A stretch of 64,000 nt of DNA from Sphingomonas sp. Root241 (GTDB lineage Bacteria > Pseudomonadota > Alphaproteobacteria > Sphingomonadales > Sphingomonadaceae). This document shows positions 1 through 9,864 of this stretch, piece by piece. Location of the stretch: positions 1,318,236-1,382,235 of the forward strand of contig NZ_LMIV01000001.1 of assembly GCF_001428865.1 (NCBI RefSeq). Direction: 5' to 3'. Under the pieces are notes generated by a model. The model saw only the letters and a program-made list of their open reading frames with translations, ran no database searches and was not told where the DNA came from. The first letter of the stretch is position 1. Each line of letters starts with the position of its first letter. Position numbers and translations under genes: made by a program.

Positions 1-31
1 CGCTAGGCAGCAAGCTGCCAAGCTGCGGTAT

Positions 32-57
32 CCTCTCCCCTATCAAGGGGAGAGGGG
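32..57. terminator. stem-loop upstream of pyrH
   Basis: A 9-bp stem (CCTCTCCCC against GGGGAGAGG) closes a six-base loop. No clear T-run follows. It may end the transcript of the gene to the left of the window, or be a single arm of the CCCCTCCC-type palindromic repeats seen elsewhere in this window. Confidence 0.5.
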
Positions 58-135
58 ATATAGAGTGTTGTTCCTGCGGCGCGGCACCTCTAAGGTCCGC
101 GCCGCTTCGCTATTCGCCTCATATCCAAGGCTCAA

Positions 136-867
136 ATGACCGCTCCCCGCTTCAAACGCATCCTTCTGAAACTCTCGGGCGAGGTCCTGATGGGCTCTGG
201 CCAGTTCGGCATCGATCCTGCCACTTGCGACCGCGTGGCGGCCGAAGTGAAGGAAGCCGTGGAGACCGGGCTCGAGGTCTGCATGGTCGTCGGCGGAGGC
301 AATATCTTCCGCGGCCTGGCGGGCGCGGCGCAGGGCTTCGATCGTGCGAGCGCCGATTACATGGGCATGCTCGCGACCGTCATGAACGCGCTCGCGATGC
401 AAAACGCGATGGAGAAGATCGGCGTCCAGACGCGCGTCCAATCGGCGATCCCGATGGCGAGCGTATGCGAACCCTATATCCGCCGCCGCGCCGAGCGGCA
501 CATGGAAAAGGGCCGCGTGGTGATCTTCGCCGCGGGCACCGGGCTGCCCTTCTTCACCACCGACACCACCGCCGCGCTGCGCGCCGCGGAGATGAACTGC
601 GACGCTCTGTTCAAGGGCACTTCGGTCGACGGCATCTATGATGCCGATCCCAAGAAGGTGCCGACCGCGAAGCGTTATGATTCACTTAGTTACGATCGCG
701 TCCTCGCAGACAATCTGAAGGTGATGGACGCGTCCGCCGTGGCCCTGTGCCGCGACAACAACATCCCGATCGTGGTGTTCAACATCCGCGACGAAGGCAA
801 TCTCTCTGCCGTGTTGCGCGGCGAGGGCGCCTCGACGATCGTCCGGAACGAACCCGCTTCGGCCTGA
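136..867 (+). CDS. pyrH: UMP kinase
   Basis: Uridylate kinase phosphorylates UMP to UDP in the cytoplasm, the first step of making UTP and CTP after de novo synthesis. The 243-residue protein has the amino-acid-kinase fold: the KLSGE phosphate-binding segment near residue 12, the [10 protein letters not shown] glycine-rich loop near residue 52, and the [14 protein letters not shown] nucleotide-binding segment near residue 140. Length matches the bacterial hexameric PyrH family. It opens a conserved run with frr, uppS, cdsA and dxr. The ATG follows a region with no strong ribosome binding site. Confidence 0.97.
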   Translation: MTAPRFKRILLKLSGEVLMGSGQFGIDPATCDRVAAEVKEAVETGLEVCMVVGGGNIFRGLAGAAQGFDRASADYMGMLATVMNALAMQNAMEKIGVQTRVQSAIPMASVCEPYIRRRAERHMEKGRVVIFAAGTGLPFFTTDTTAALRAAEMNCDALFKGTSVDGIYDADPKKVPTAKRYDSLSYDRVLADNLKVMDASAVALCRDNNIPIVVFNIRDEGNLSAVLRGEGASTIVRNEPASA

Positions 868-895
868 ACCAGAACCTGAACAGGAGAGCCTTGAA

Positions 896-1453
896 ATGGC
901 CGCTTACGACAAGGCAGATCTCGAGCGCCGCATGGCCGGTGCGGTCGAGGCGCTCAAGCACGACCTCCAGGGCCTGCGCACGGGCCGCGCGTCGACGACG
1001 TTGCTCGATCCGGTGAGTGTCGAGGTCTATGGCTCGCACATGCCGATCAACCAGCTCGCCAGCGTCTCGGCGCCCGAGCCGCGCATGCTTTCGGTGCAGG
1101 TGTGGGACAAGACCAATGTCGGCCCGGTCGACAAGGCGATCCGATCGGCCGGCCTCGGCCTCAACCCGATCGTCGACGGCCAGACCTTGCGCCTGCCGAT
1201 CCCCGATCTGACCGAAGAGCGTCGCAAGGAGCTCGCCAAGTTGGCGAACCAATATGCCGAGAAGGCGCGTATCGCCGTGCGCAACGTCCGTCGCGACGGC
1301 AATGACAGCCTCAAGACCGACGAGAAGAAGGGCGTGTTCGGCGAGGACGAGCGCAAGCGCCACGAGACCGAGGTCCAGAAGCTGACCGACAGCACGATCG
1401 CCGAGATCGACGCCGCGGCGGCGAGCAAGGAAAAGGAAATCCTGGGCAAGTGA
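896..1453 (+). CDS. frr: ribosome recycling factor
   Basis: RRF works with EF-G to split the post-termination ribosome so that the subunits can be reused. The 185-residue protein has the family's normal length, with the two-domain pattern: an N-terminal helix with [14 protein letters not shown], the small beta domain containing VQVWDK, and long C-terminal helices rich in Lys and Glu. AGGAG lies a short distance before the ATG. It follows pyrH by 28 bp, the near-universal pyrH-frr pairing, and is probably cotranscribed with it. Confidence 0.97.
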   Translation: MAAYDKADLERRMAGAVEALKHDLQGLRTGRASTTLLDPVSVEVYGSHMPINQLASVSAPEPRMLSVQVWDKTNVGPVDKAIRSAGLGLNPIVDGQTLRLPIPDLTEERRKELAKLANQYAEKARIAVRNVRRDGNDSLKTDEKKGVFGEDERKRHETEVQKLTDSTIAEIDAAAASKEKEILGK

Positions 1454-1492
1454 CGCCGGGCATTCGCCATTCTTCGATGCCGGTCGACTGAC

Positions 1493-2224
1493 ATGGCCGC
1501 CAGACCCGCTCCCGACCTCCCCGCGGGTACGATCCCGCGTCACGTGGCCATCATCATGGACGGCAACGGGCGCTGGGCGAAGAAGCGCTTCCTGCCGCGC
1601 ATCGCCGGGCACAAGCAGGGCGTCGAAGCGGTTCGCCGCATCGCCCGTGCCGCGCGCAAGCTCGGCATCGAAGTCCTGACGCTCTACGCCTTCTCGTCGG
1701 AGAATTGGCGGCGTCCGGAGGACGAGGTCCGCGACCTGATGGGGCTGCTCCGCCATTTCCTGGCGAGCGAACTCGACGAGCTCGTTTCCGAGGGCGTCAA
1801 GCTCCGCGTGATCGGCGGCTGGCGCAGCCTTGCACCCGATCTCGTTGCGATGATCGACGGCGCCGTCGCGCGCACCGCCTCCAATCCGGGCCCGACGCTG
1901 GTGATCGCGCTCAATTACGGCGCGCAGGCGGAAATTCTCGCCGCCTCCCGCCGTCTGGCGGAACAGGTGCGTGACGGGACGCTCGACACCGCCGCGATCG
2001 ATGAGGCGCGATTCGAAGCCGAGCTGGAGACCGCCGATCTGCCGCCGCTCGACCTGCTCATCCGAACCTCGGGCGAGCATCGGCTGTCGAATTTCCTGCT
2101 GTGGCAGGCGGCCTATGCCGAATTGTTGTTCGTCGACACGCTCTGGCCCGATTTCGACGAGGCGGCGCTTGCCGAAGCGCTCGATCGGTTCGGCCAACGC
2201 CAGAGGCGTTTCGGAGGCTTGTGA
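1493..2224 (+). CDS. uppS: undecaprenyl diphosphate synthase (cis-prenyltransferase)
   Basis: It condenses isopentenyl units onto farnesyl diphosphate to give C55 undecaprenyl diphosphate, the lipid carrier for peptidoglycan and surface polysaccharides. The family signature MDGNGRWA with its catalytic Asp is near residue 23, SSENWRRP follows near residue 70, and RTSGE with SNFLLWQ appears near residue 185. At 243 residues it is full length. The stop overlaps the GTG start of cdsA by four bases, so translation of the pair is probably coupled. Confidence 0.97.
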   Translation: MAARPAPDLPAGTIPRHVAIIMDGNGRWAKKRFLPRIAGHKQGVEAVRRIARAARKLGIEVLTLYAFSSENWRRPEDEVRDLMGLLRHFLASELDELVSEGVKLRVIGGWRSLAPDLVAMIDGAVARTASNPGPTLVIALNYGAQAEILAASRRLAEQVRDGTLDTAAIDEARFEAELETADLPPLDLLIRTSGEHRLSNFLLWQAAYAELLFVDTLWPDFDEAALAEALDRFGQRQRRFGGL

Positions 2225-2997
2225 TCAAAGCCAAATCGGATCTCGCGACGCGTCTGGTCGTCGCCATCGCGCTCATTGGGCTCGCCGCAGCGGCGCTCTG
2301 GGCGGGAGGGCTGGGATTCTGGGTGGTCATCGTCGTGGTCGCATTGCTGATGATGAGCGAATGGGCGGAATTGACGGGAGCGAACCCGCAGCAGAAGCGG
2401 CTCTCGCAATATGCCCTGACAGTGCCGCTCGCGATCATGGCGCCCGGGCTCGCCGCGGGCCCCGGATTCGTGGCGCTCGGCCTGTTGATCGGTGCGATGT
2501 TCTTCATCGGCGCGGTGACGCGGCGGCCTTCGCTTGCCGGGGGCGTGCTCTATGCGGGGCTTCCGGTGCTCGCGCTGCTGGCCTTGCGAGTGCAGGAGCC
2601 GCACGGGCTACTCTACACCTTCTGGGCGATGGCGCTGGTCTGGGCCTGCGACAGCGGCGCCTATTTTGCGGGCCGGGCGATCGGCGGGCCGAAGCTGGCG
2701 CCGCAGATCAGCCCGAACAAGACCTGGGCAGGGTTCATCGGGGGCGTGATCAGCGCGGGGTTGTTCGCCGGATTGCTGAGTTACTGGCTTAGCCTGCCGC
2801 TGGTGTTGGCCATTGCGACGCCCCTCCTTGCCGCGCTCGCGCAGATGGGGGATCTCTTCGAAAGCCATCTCAAGCGCCTGGCGGGCGTGAAGGACTCGGG
2901 GAACCTGCTGCCCGGGCATGGCGGGATCATGGATAGGCTCGACGGGCTCGTCGTCGTGGCGCCGGTGGCGGCATTGCTGGTATTGGTGCTGACTTGA
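2221..2997 (+). CDS. cdsA: phosphatidate cytidylyltransferase (CDP-diglyceride synthase)
   Basis: This membrane enzyme makes CDP-diacylglycerol from CTP and phosphatidate, the branch point for phospholipids. The 258-residue protein is mostly hydrophobic helices and ends with the family signature (SHLKRLAGVKDSGNLLPGHG, then MDRLDG). I chose the GTG that overlaps the uppS stop; GGAGG lies three bases before it, which is close. A longer in-frame reading inside uppS adds an Arg-rich, non-conserved leader and is rejected. The stop overlaps the dxr start by one base. Confidence 0.94.
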   Translation: MIKAKSDLATRLVVAIALIGLAAAALWAGGLGFWVVIVVVALLMMSEWAELTGANPQQKRLSQYALTVPLAIMAPGLAAGPGFVALGLLIGAMFFIGAVTRRPSLAGGVLYAGLPVLALLALRVQEPHGLLYTFWAMALVWACDSGAYFAGRAIGGPKLAPQISPNKTWAGFIGGVISAGLFAGLLSYWLSLPLVLAIATPLLAALAQMGDLFESHLKRLAGVKDSGNLLPGHGGIMDRLDGLVVVAPVAALLVLVLT

Positions 2998-4154
2998 TGA
3001 AACGAGTCACGATCCTCGGTGCCACCGGTTCGGTGGGCAGTTCGACGCTGGATCTGATCGAGCGCGCGCCCGAGAAGTTCGAAATCGTCGCGCTGACCGC
3101 CAATCGCGACGTCGCAAAGCTCGCCGCGGCGGCGATCCGCACCCGCGCACAAGTCGCCGTGGTTGCGGACGAGACGTGCCTCGAAGCGCTTTGCGAGGCG
3201 CTTGCAGGCAGCGGCGTCGAGGCGCGGGCAGGGGCCGAGGCGGTCTGCGAGGCGGCGCGGATGGGTGCCGACTGGACGATGGCGGCGATCGTCGGCACGG
3301 CAGGGCTCAAGCCGGTGATGGCTGCGCTCGAGGCAGGCGGCACCGTCGCACTTGCCAACAAGGAAGCGCTGGTTTCGGCAGGTGACGTCATGACGGCGGC
3401 GGCGCACGCGCATGCGACGACGCTGCTGCCCGTCGATTCCGAGCATAATGCCGTTTTCCAGTGCCTCGACCGCACTGCGCCGCGCAGCGTGCGGAAGATC
3501 ATCCTCACCGCCAGCGGGGGGCCGTTCCGCGCCACGCCGATCGAGGCGATGCGCGCGATCACGCCGGCGCAGGCCGTGGCGCATCCCAATTGGTCGATGG
3601 GTGCGAAGATATCGGTCGATTCGGCGACGATGATGAACAAGGGGCTCGAGCTGATCGAAGCCTTCCATCTGTTCCCGGTGCGCGCGGACCAGCTCGACAT
3701 TCTCGTCCACGCCCAGTCGGTGGTGCATTCGATGGTCGAATATGTCGACGGATCGGTGCTCGCCCAGCTCGGCACGCCCGATATGCGCACGCCGATCGGT
3801 TATGCGCTGGCCTGGCCCGAGCGGATGGCGACACCCTGTGAAGCGCTCGATCTCGCACGGATCGGGCGGCTCGACTTCGAGGCGCCGGACCCGGCGCGCT
3901 TCCCCGCGCTGACGCTGGCACGCAATGCCCTTTCCGCGGGTGGGGCGCGGCCGGCGATCCTCAATGCAGCCAACGAGGTAGCCGTGGCGGCATTCCTCGG
4001 CGGACGTGTGGGATTTCTTGAAATTGCCGCAATCGTTGCCGATACGCTGGCGCGCTACGATCCGGCCGCCCCGGATTCGCTGGATGCCGTGCTGGCGATC
4101 GATGCCGAAGCGCGGGCGTATGCGGGCGAGCGTGTGAAGGACTGCGTTCTTTGA
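2997..4154 (+). CDS. dxr: 1-deoxy-D-xylulose 5-phosphate reductoisomerase
   Basis: DXR converts DXP to methylerythritol phosphate with NADPH, the committed step of the MEP isoprenoid pathway. Visible motifs are the NADPH loop GATGSVGSS near residue 8, the NKEALVSAG segment, the metal- and substrate-binding DSEHNAVFQC, the flexible loop SGGPFR, and MNKGLELIEA. The protein has 385 residues, the usual length. The ATG overlaps the cdsA stop (TGATG). A TTG one codon upstream is less likely. Placement with uppS and cdsA joins isoprenoid precursor supply to carrier-lipid and membrane synthesis. Confidence 0.97.
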   Translation: MKRVTILGATGSVGSSTLDLIERAPEKFEIVALTANRDVAKLAAAAIRTRAQVAVVADETCLEALCEALAGSGVEARAGAEAVCEAARMGADWTMAAIVGTAGLKPVMAALEAGGTVALANKEALVSAGDVMTAAAHAHATTLLPVDSEHNAVFQCLDRTAPRSVRKIILTASGGPFRATPIEAMRAITPAQAVAHPNWSMGAKISVDSATMMNKGLELIEAFHLFPVRADQLDILVHAQSVVHSMVEYVDGSVLAQLGTPDMRTPIGYALAWPERMATPCEALDLARIGRLDFEAPDPARFPALTLARNALSAGGARPAILNAANEVAVAAFLGGRVGFLEIAAIVADTLARYDPAAPDSLDAVLAIDAEARAYAGERVKDCVL

Positions 4155-5284
4155 TCGAATCTCCCGGTATCCTCCTCACCGTCCTCGCGTTCGCGCTGGT
4201 GATCGGGCCCCTCGTTTTCCTGCACGAACTCGGACATTATCTGGCGGGCCGCTGGTTCGGCGTGAAGGCCGAAGAATTCTCGATCGGCTTCGGCCGCGAG
4301 ATCGCGGGCATCACCGACAAGCGCGGCACCCGCTGGAAGTTCTGCTGGCTGCCGCTGGGCGGCTATGTCCGCTTCGCCGGCGACATGAACCCGGCGAGCC
4401 AGCCTTCGCCCGAATGGCTCTCGCTGCCCGCGCAGGAACGCGCGAAGACTTTCCAGGCCAAGCCGCTGTGGCAGCGCGCGATCATCGTCGCTGCCGGGCC
4501 GATCGCCAATTTTATCGTGGCCATCGTCATTCTCGCCGCGTTCGCCGTCGCTTTTGGCCAGAACGGCACCTCCTCAGTGGTCGGCGGCATCACGCCGGGA
4601 AGCGCTGCGGCCGTGGCGGGGCTCCGGCCCGGCGACCGGGTGACGTCGCTCGGCGGACGTTCGGTCGAGGCCTTCACCGACATGGTGAAATACACCCAGC
4701 TCCGCCCCAACGAAGCGGTCCATATCGAGTTCGAGCGCGCGGGCCAGCCATTGGAAACCGACGCGGTGATCGGCCAGCGCGAAGAGCGCGACCGCTTCGG
4801 CAATAGCTTCAAGGTCGGCGTGCTCGGTATCGCCAGCAGCGCGCCGGTGGTGAAGCCAGTCGGCCTGCTGGAGGCGCCGCTGGTCGGGATTCGACAGACC
4901 GGCGAGATCATCCAGATGACGCTCGACGGACTCGGCCAGATCATCACCGGCCGCCGATCGATTTCCGAGCTTGGAGGGCCGATCAAGATCGCGCAGGTCT
5001 CAGGTGAGCGTCTCGCGCTGGGACCCATCGAGTTCGCATTCCTCCTCGCGCTCATTTCGATTAATCTCGGATTCATCAACCTGTTGCCAGTTCCGGTGCT
5101 GGATGGCGGGCATCTTCTGTTCTACGCAGTCGAAGCCGTACGCCGCCGCCCGGTCGAGCCTCAGGTGATGGAATGGGCCTTCCGGGGTGGTCTGATCGCA
5201 ATTCTGGCGTTGATGCTGCTGGTTACTTTCAACGATCTGGGCGGATTTGGTGCCTGGAGAAATCTGGCCGGGTTGATCGGCTGA
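4151..5284 (+). CDS. rseP: site-2 intramembrane metalloprotease RseP
   Basis: RseP cuts transmembrane anti-sigma factors and remnant signal peptides inside the membrane. The zinc motif HELGH is at residues 25-29 in the first membrane helix. A PDZ domain follows at roughly residues 130-210 (TPGSAAAVAGLRPGDRV). The second catalytic motif (PVPVLDGGH) lies in a later helix near residue 320. The start appears to be TTG overlapping the dxr stop, with GAAGGA nine bases upstream. At 377 residues it has one visible PDZ domain, as in many Alphaproteobacteria, whereas E. coli has two. Confidence 0.93.
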   Translation: MIESPGILLTVLAFALVIGPLVFLHELGHYLAGRWFGVKAEEFSIGFGREIAGITDKRGTRWKFCWLPLGGYVRFAGDMNPASQPSPEWLSLPAQERAKTFQAKPLWQRAIIVAAGPIANFIVAIVILAAFAVAFGQNGTSSVVGGITPGSAAAVAGLRPGDRVTSLGGRSVEAFTDMVKYTQLRPNEAVHIEFERAGQPLETDAVIGQREERDRFGNSFKVGVLGIASSAPVVKPVGLLEAPLVGIRQTGEIIQMTLDGLGQIITGRRSISELGGPIKIAQVSGERLALGPIEFAFLLALISINLGFINLLPVPVLDGGHLLFYAVEAVRRRPVEPQVMEWAFRGGLIAILALMLLVTFNDLGGFGAWRNLAGLIG

Positions 5285-5360
5285 TGCGGTTAAGGCAGGG
5301 GCGGTTGTTCCGGCGTCGCGTGGGCAGCGGCATTACTCGAAATCCGACTTGGGGTGGGAT

Positions 5361-8150
5361 GTGACGATCAAGGCTAATCATTTCGGCGTACGCGCCACTG
5401 CGTTGCTTCTCGCGGGCACCATGCTCTCGGGCCTCGCGCATGCGCAGACCGCCCCCGCCCAGACGCCGCCCGCGCCCGCGCCGACGGCACCCGCACCACA
5501 GGCTGGCGCGCCGGCTCCGCAGGCTGCCGCGCCGGCTCCGCAGGCTGCCGCGCCTGTGCCCGTGCCCGTGCAGCAACCGCGCCCGATCCGCTCGTTGCGT
5601 GTCGAGGGCGCGCAGCGCCTCGAGCCCGAAACGGTGCTGTCCTATACCCGGCTGCGCGCCGGAGATACCTTCACCAACGAGAGCGTCGACCAGGCGATCA
5701 AGGACCTGCTCGCGTCCGAACTGCTCGCCGACGTGGAGATCGGCGGCCTCGAGACCGGCGATCTGGTGATCCGCATCCGTGAGAATCCGGTGATCAACCG
5801 TGTGATCTACGAGGGCAACAAGCGGCTCAAGAACGACAAGATCCAGAAGGAAGTGAAGCTGGCGCCGCGCCAGATCTTCACGCGCACTGCGGTCCGCGCC
5901 GACGTCGCGCGCATCATCGAGCTCTATCGCCGTCAGGGCCGCTTCGCCGCGAATGTCGAGCCGAAGATGGTGAGCCTCGACCAGAACCGCGTCGATGTGG
6001 TGTTCGAGATCAGCGAGGGGCCGAAGTCCAAGGTCCGCCAGATCAACATCATCGGCAACGAAGTGTTCTCGGACGGCAAGCTGCGCGGCGAGATGGCGAC
6101 CAAGACCGCCAGCCTGATGCATCTGCTCAGCTCGAACACGAGCTACGACCAGGATCGCCTGGCGTACGATCAGCAGAAGCTGCGCCAGTTCTACCTGACC
6201 GAGGGCTATGCCGATTTCCGCGTGATCTCCGCCGTCGCCGAGCTGACGCCGGACAAGAAGGACTTCATCATCACCTATGTGGTGGAAGAAGGCCCGCGCT
6301 ACAAATTCGGTCCGGTGACCGTCGACAGCGCGATCCGCGACTTCGACGACAAGCGCCTCGCCACTGCGCTGAGCATCAAGGAAGGCCAATGGTATAACGC
6401 CAAGGCCGTCGAAGACACGGTCGAACAGCTGAGCGAGACGGCCGGCGCGTTCGGCTATGCCTTTGCCGATGTGCGCCCCGACTTCCAGCGCGACCGCGAA
6501 AAGCTCACCATGTCGATGAACTTCCACATCGGCGAATCGAACCGCACCTATATCGAGCGGATCGACATCACCGGTAATCGCCAGACGCAGGACAAGGTTA
6601 TCCGCCGCGAGTTCCGCGTGGCGGAGGGCGACGCGTTCAACACGTTCCTCGTCAAGCGCTCGCAGGACCGCATCAATTCGCTCGGCTATTTCCAGGACAA
6701 GTTCGAGATCGAGCGCAAGGAAGGCTCGGCGCCTGACCGCATCGTGCTTGCCGCCAATGTCGAAGAGCGTCCGAACGGCGAGCTCACGCTGTCGGCGGGC
6801 TTCTCGAGCCTCGAGCGCTTCATCCTCCAGGCATCGATCCGCCAGCGCAATTTCCGCGGCATGGGCCAGACGGTGTCGGCGTCGGTCGATTATTCGAGCT
6901 ATTCGAAGTCGGTCGAGCTGGGTTTCACCGAGCCCTATCTGTTCGATACCAACATCGCGCTCGGCGGAACGTTGTTCCGGCAGGACTATAATGCGTTCAA
7001 CTATATCGGCAGCGATCGCAGCACGACCTACAGCCAGGTCGCGACGGGCTTCCAGCTCGTGGCCGGCCTGCCGCTCACCGAATATTGGACGCTGTCGGGC
7101 CGCTATACGCTGCGGCAGGACGACGTGACGCTCGATGAATCCTCGTTCTACACAAACGGGGTCTGCGATCCGCTCAAGGCGGGCCGTTATTATTGCGAGG
7201 CCGTGGGCAATCGCATCACTTCGCTGGTCGGCGTTTCGCTGATCTACGACAGCCTCAACAGCCGCCTGCGTCCGACGCGCGGCCAGCGGATGAGCGTGGG
7301 TGCCGACTTTGCGGGTCTTGGCGGGGAAGTGAAATATGCCCGCGCCCGTTTCGAGGGTGCCAAATACTGGAATGTCGGCAGCGGCTTCATCTTCTCGGTC
7401 ACCGGCGAGGGCGGCTATATCCACAGCCTGGAGAAGGCCAGAGCGGGCAGCGATCCGGTCCGCATCACCGACCGCTTCTACCTCGGCGAGCCGCAATTCC
7501 GCGGCTTCGATATCCGCGGCGTTGGCCCGCGCGTGCAGCGCATCCAGCTGACCGGCGATCCGCTGGCGCCGGGCGGCAGCACCCAGGCGATGGTCACCGG
7601 TGACGACAACGTCATCGATGACGCACTGGGCGGAAAGGCATATTACCTCACCAAGGCCGAACTCGAGATCCCGCTGGGTGCGGGCGCGGCCGAAATGGGG
7701 CTGCGGCCGTCGATCTTCGTGATGGCCGGCAGCCTGTTCGGTATCACGCGTCCGGCCAAGACGATCGAGTTCGCCCAGGCGACCGATAGCGCCGGCAAGC
7801 CGCTGTTCAACAAGGATGGCTCGCCGACGCTGCTGCCCAAGCAGCAGACCGATGCCTCCAACAACCCGCTTTATCTCGTACCGGGTACCGGCGCAGTGAC
7901 GCCCTGCTCGGTCGGCTATGGTACGGCGCTCAACAATTGCGTGGGCACGTCGATCAACACCGCTGCTACTATCCCGCCTTTCTACGAAACCTTCGTCGGC
8001 GATACTGCCAAGCCGCGCATCTCGGTCGGCTTCGGCGTAAACTGGAATTCGCCGTTCGGGCCGCTGCGCATCGACATTGCGAAGGTGCTCGTGAAGGCGG
8101 ACGGCGACGACGACAAGCTTGTGACATTCAACGTAGGGACCCAGTTCTGA
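5361..8150 (+). CDS. bamA: outer membrane protein assembly factor BamA
   Basis: BamA is the Omp85 core of the machine that folds beta-barrel proteins into the outer membrane. The 929-residue protein starts with a signal peptide ending LAHA-QT. An Ala/Pro-rich linker of about 45 residues follows, then repeated POTRA domains to about residue 430, and a C-terminal barrel ending in FNVGTQF with an aromatic last residue. The GTG start gives a compact signal peptide; an upstream TTG is possible. The linker is partly built from a perfect 21-bp tandem duplication. Its rseP-bamA-skp context is conserved. Confidence 0.95.
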   Translation: MTIKANHFGVRATALLLAGTMLSGLAHAQTAPAQTPPAPAPTAPAPQAGAPAPQAAAPAPQAAAPVPVPVQQPRPIRSLRVEGAQRLEPETVLSYTRLRAGDTFTNESVDQAIKDLLASELLADVEIGGLETGDLVIRIRENPVINRVIYEGNKRLKNDKIQKEVKLAPRQIFTRTAVRADVARIIELYRRQGRFAANVEPKMVSLDQNRVDVVFEISEGPKSKVRQINIIGNEVFSDGKLRGEMATKTASLMHLLSSNTSYDQDRLAYDQQKLRQFYLTEGYADFRVISAVAELTPDKKDFIITYVVEEGPRYKFGPVTVDSAIRDFDDKRLATALSIKEGQWYNAKAVEDTVEQLSETAGAFGYAFADVRPDFQRDREKLTMSMNFHIGESNRTYIERIDITGNRQTQDKVIRREFRVAEGDAFNTFLVKRSQDRINSLGYFQDKFEIERKEGSAPDRIVLAANVEERPNGELTLSAGFSSLERFILQASIRQRNFRGMGQTVSASVDYSSYSKSVELGFTEPYLFDTNIALGGTLFRQDYNAFNYIGSDRSTTYSQVATGFQLVAGLPLTEYWTLSGRYTLRQDDVTLDESSFYTNGVCDPLKAGRYYCEAVGNRITSLVGVSLIYDSLNSRLRPTRGQRMSVGADFAGLGGEVKYARARFEGAKYWNVGSGFIFSVTGEGGYIHSLEKARAGSDPVRITDRFYLGEPQFRGFDIRGVGPRVQRIQLTGDPLAPGGSTQAMVTGDDNVIDDALGGKAYYLTKAELEIPLGAGAAEMGLRPSIFVMAGSLFGITRPAKTIEFAQATDSAGKPLFNKDGSPTLLPKQQTDASNNPLYLVPGTGAVTPCSVGYGTALNNCVGTSINTAATIPPFYETFVGDTAKPRISVGFGVNWNSPFGPLRIDIAKVLVKADGDDDKLVTFNVGTQF
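5508..5549 (+). repeat. 21-bp tandem repeat in bamA
   Basis: Two perfect head-to-tail copies of a 21-bp unit encode APAPQAA twice in the linker between the BamA signal peptide and the first POTRA domain. The unit is a multiple of three, so copy-number change would keep the frame and only alter linker length. Confidence 0.9.
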
Positions 8151-8899
8151 TGATTACGAAGAAAGCAATTCTCGCAGCGATGCTCGCCGCCCCCGCGGCG
8201 CTCGCAATCGCGGTACCCGCGAACGCGCAGGTCGCAGGCATCGCCTATGCGAACCCGACCAGCGTCGTGGCGAGCTCCAAGGCCTTCGCGACTGCCAACC
8301 AGCAGATTTCGACAACCTACAAGGCGGCGTTCGACCAGATGCAACAGCGCCGTACCGCGCTGGAGAACGAACTGAAGCCGCTCGTCGCGCAGCTCGACGC
8401 CAACAAGGACGGCAAGGTCAGCGAGGAAGAAGGCAAGGCCGCGCAGAACGCCAAGAACCCGGCGATCGAGAAGATCCGTACCGCGCAGACCAACGCACAG
8501 AACGATCTCGGTCGGCTGAGCAATCCCGCCGCGCGTGCCGAGCTCTTTGCGATCGAGTCGGTGCTCCGTCAGTACGAAGCAGCGCAGCTGCGCGTCGTGA
8601 ACGCCCGCAAAATCAGCGTCGTGCTTTCGCCGGAAGTGTTCATGTACGCACCGGATTCGGCCAATATCAGCCAGGCGATCACTGCCGAGATCGACAAGGT
8701 CGCGCCGACCGTGAGCATCCAGCCGCCGGCCGACTGGCAGCCGTCGCGCGAGACGCTCGCGATCCAGCAGCAGATCGCCCAGGCGGCGCAGCTCCAGGCC
8801 TATCAGCAGCAGGCAGCAGCGCAGCGCGGCGCAGCTCCCGCCGCGGCTCCGGCGGCAGGCGCGGCGACTCAGCCCGCCAAGCCGGCCGAGCCTCGGTGA
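8150..8899 (+). CDS. skp: OmpH/Skp-family periplasmic chaperone
   Basis: Skp-type proteins hold unfolded outer-membrane proteins on the way to BamA. The 249-residue product has a signal peptide (cleavage near ANA-QV), a long helical middle section with heptad-like Gln, Ala and Glu spacing, and an Ala/Gln/Pro-rich tail beyond residue 200. It is longer than E. coli Skp (about 160). Unusually, residues 83-94 read [12 protein letters not shown], a canonical EF-hand calcium loop, placed in the middle of the coiled region. The start overlaps the bamA stop (TGATG), and the stop overlaps the fabZ GTG. Confidence 0.88.
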   Translation: MITKKAILAAMLAAPAALAIAVPANAQVAGIAYANPTSVVASSKAFATANQQISTTYKAAFDQMQQRRTALENELKPLVAQLDANKDGKVSEEEGKAAQNAKNPAIEKIRTAQTNAQNDLGRLSNPAARAELFAIESVLRQYEAAQLRVVNARKISVVLSPEVFMYAPDSANISQAITAEIDKVAPTVSIQPPADWQPSRETLAIQQQIAQAAQLQAYQQQAAAQRGAAPAAAPAAGAATQPAKPAEPR

Positions 8900-9375
8900 G
8901 CGAGAACGACACCGGCAGCATCTCCATCGGTCCGTTGGATATCCAGCGGGTGATGGCGGCGCTGCCGCATCGTTATCCGATGCTGCTGGTCGATCGCGTC
9001 GAGGAGCTGGTGATCGACCAGCGCATCGTCGCGATCAAGGCGGTGTCGATGAACGAGGAATTCTTCCAGGGGCATTTCCCCGGGCGTCCGATCATGCCCG
9101 GCGTGCTCCAGGTCGAGGCGTTGGCGCAGGCGGCGGGCGTGCTCGCGGTCGAGAGCCTCGGTCTCGCCGGTTCGGGCAAGCTCGTCTATTTCATGTCGAT
9201 CGACGGCGTGAAGTTCCGCAAGCCGGTCGTGCCGGGCGTGCTGCTCCGCCTCGAGGTCGAATTCATCCAGAAACGTTCGCGCGTGTGCAAATTCGCCGGC
9301 AAGGCATTGCTGGACGGCGAAGTCGCCACCGAATGCGAGTTCACTGCGATGATCGCGGACCCGCCCAAAGTCTGA
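8896..9375 (+). CDS. fabZ: 3-hydroxyacyl-ACP dehydratase FabZ
   Basis: FabZ removes water from 3-hydroxyacyl-ACP during fatty-acid elongation. The hot-dog fold signature is clear: [11 protein letters not shown] with the catalytic His near residue 26, and [20 protein letters not shown] with the catalytic Glu on the central helix. The 159-residue length is normal. A GTG start overlaps the skp stop by four bases (GTGA), so the two are translationally coupled. In most Gram-negatives lpxD lies between skp and fabZ and lpxA follows fabZ; neither is present here. Confidence 0.96.
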   Translation: MSENDTGSISIGPLDIQRVMAALPHRYPMLLVDRVEELVIDQRIVAIKAVSMNEEFFQGHFPGRPIMPGVLQVEALAQAAGVLAVESLGLAGSGKLVYFMSIDGVKFRKPVVPGVLLRLEVEFIQKRSRVCKFAGKALLDGEVATECEFTAMIADPPKV

Positions 9376-9442
9376 TCGCCTTCGCGCGCGGGGCAGGGGA
9401 GGTTGCGTTGGGCGGCCCCCTCTGCTAACCGCCCGCGTCCGC

Positions 9443-9459
9443 TGCCGGTCGGAAACCGG
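9443..9459 (+). promoter_or_regulatory. hairpin in rpmE leader
   Basis: A 6-bp stem (GCCGGT with ACCGGC) closes a short loop about 24 bases before the rpmE start, just before the AAGGA ribosome binding site. Ribosomal protein L31 genes in several phyla have autoregulatory leaders. Whether this hairpin is such a leader is inference; it could also be an incidental stem. Confidence 0.35.
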
Positions 9460-9482
9460 CGGCCTTTCCAAGGAATTGACCC

Positions 9483-9713
9483 GTGAAGAAAGACACGCAT
9501 CCAGATTACCACATGATCAAGGTGCAGATGACCGACGGCACCGTGTTCGAGACTCGCTCGACCTGGGGCAAGGAAGGCGATCTGATGACGCTCGACATCG
9601 ATCCGCTGGCGCACCCGGCGTGGACCGGCGGCCGCGGTCAGATGCTGGATCAGGGTGGTCAGGTCGCGCGCTTCAACAAGCGCTTCGGCGGCCTCTCGCT
9701 CGGCAAAAAGTAA
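9483..9713 (+). CDS. rpmE: 50S ribosomal protein L31
   Basis: L31 sits on the large subunit and helps bridge the subunits. The 76-residue protein begins [19 protein letters not shown] and has the HPAWTGG segment typical of alphaproteobacterial L31. It lacks the zinc-binding Cys pairs, so it is a zinc-independent (C-minus) form. The start is GTG, eight bases after AAGGA. It stands alone after fabZ, with its own leader and a terminator-like repeat behind it. Confidence 0.94.
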   Translation: MKKDTHPDYHMIKVQMTDGTVFETRSTWGKEGDLMTLDIDPLAHPAWTGGRGQMLDQGGQVARFNKRFGGLSLGKK

Positions 9714-9716
9714 TCG

Positions 9717-9827
9717 CGCGCCGCCCGAGGGCGGGCGCTTGCGAGACCATCATCCCGGCGAACGCCGGATTTTGCTGACGGACCAAAGGGTTCGGGCAAG
9801 GTCCGAGGTTCGCCGGGATGTTCTTTT
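9717..9827 (+). terminator. terminator-like inverted repeat after rpmE
   Basis: Two structures follow rpmE. The first is a 9-bp stem (GCGCCGCCC with GGCGGGCGC) at 9717-9737. The second is a perfect 12-bp inverted repeat, CATCCCGGCGAA at 9751-9762 and TTCGCCGGGATG at 9809-9820, followed by TTCTTTT. The second arm plus T-rich run would act as a rho-independent terminator. Its CATCCCGGCGAA core resembles the palindromic elements downstream of several other genes here. Confidence 0.65.
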
Positions 9828-9864
9828 AAGGCGCTGTTAGCCGGGCCGGCCTAGCCTTTGCGGC

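Noticed and set aside
2101..2220. Upstream extension of cdsA inside uppS
   Set aside because: It adds an Arg-rich leader with no membrane or family similarity; the GTG overlapping the uppS stop fits better.
5229..7496. Long open frame opposite bamA
   Set aside because: Low-complexity Ala/Arg/Leu-rich translation without start context; bamA on the plus strand explains the DNA.
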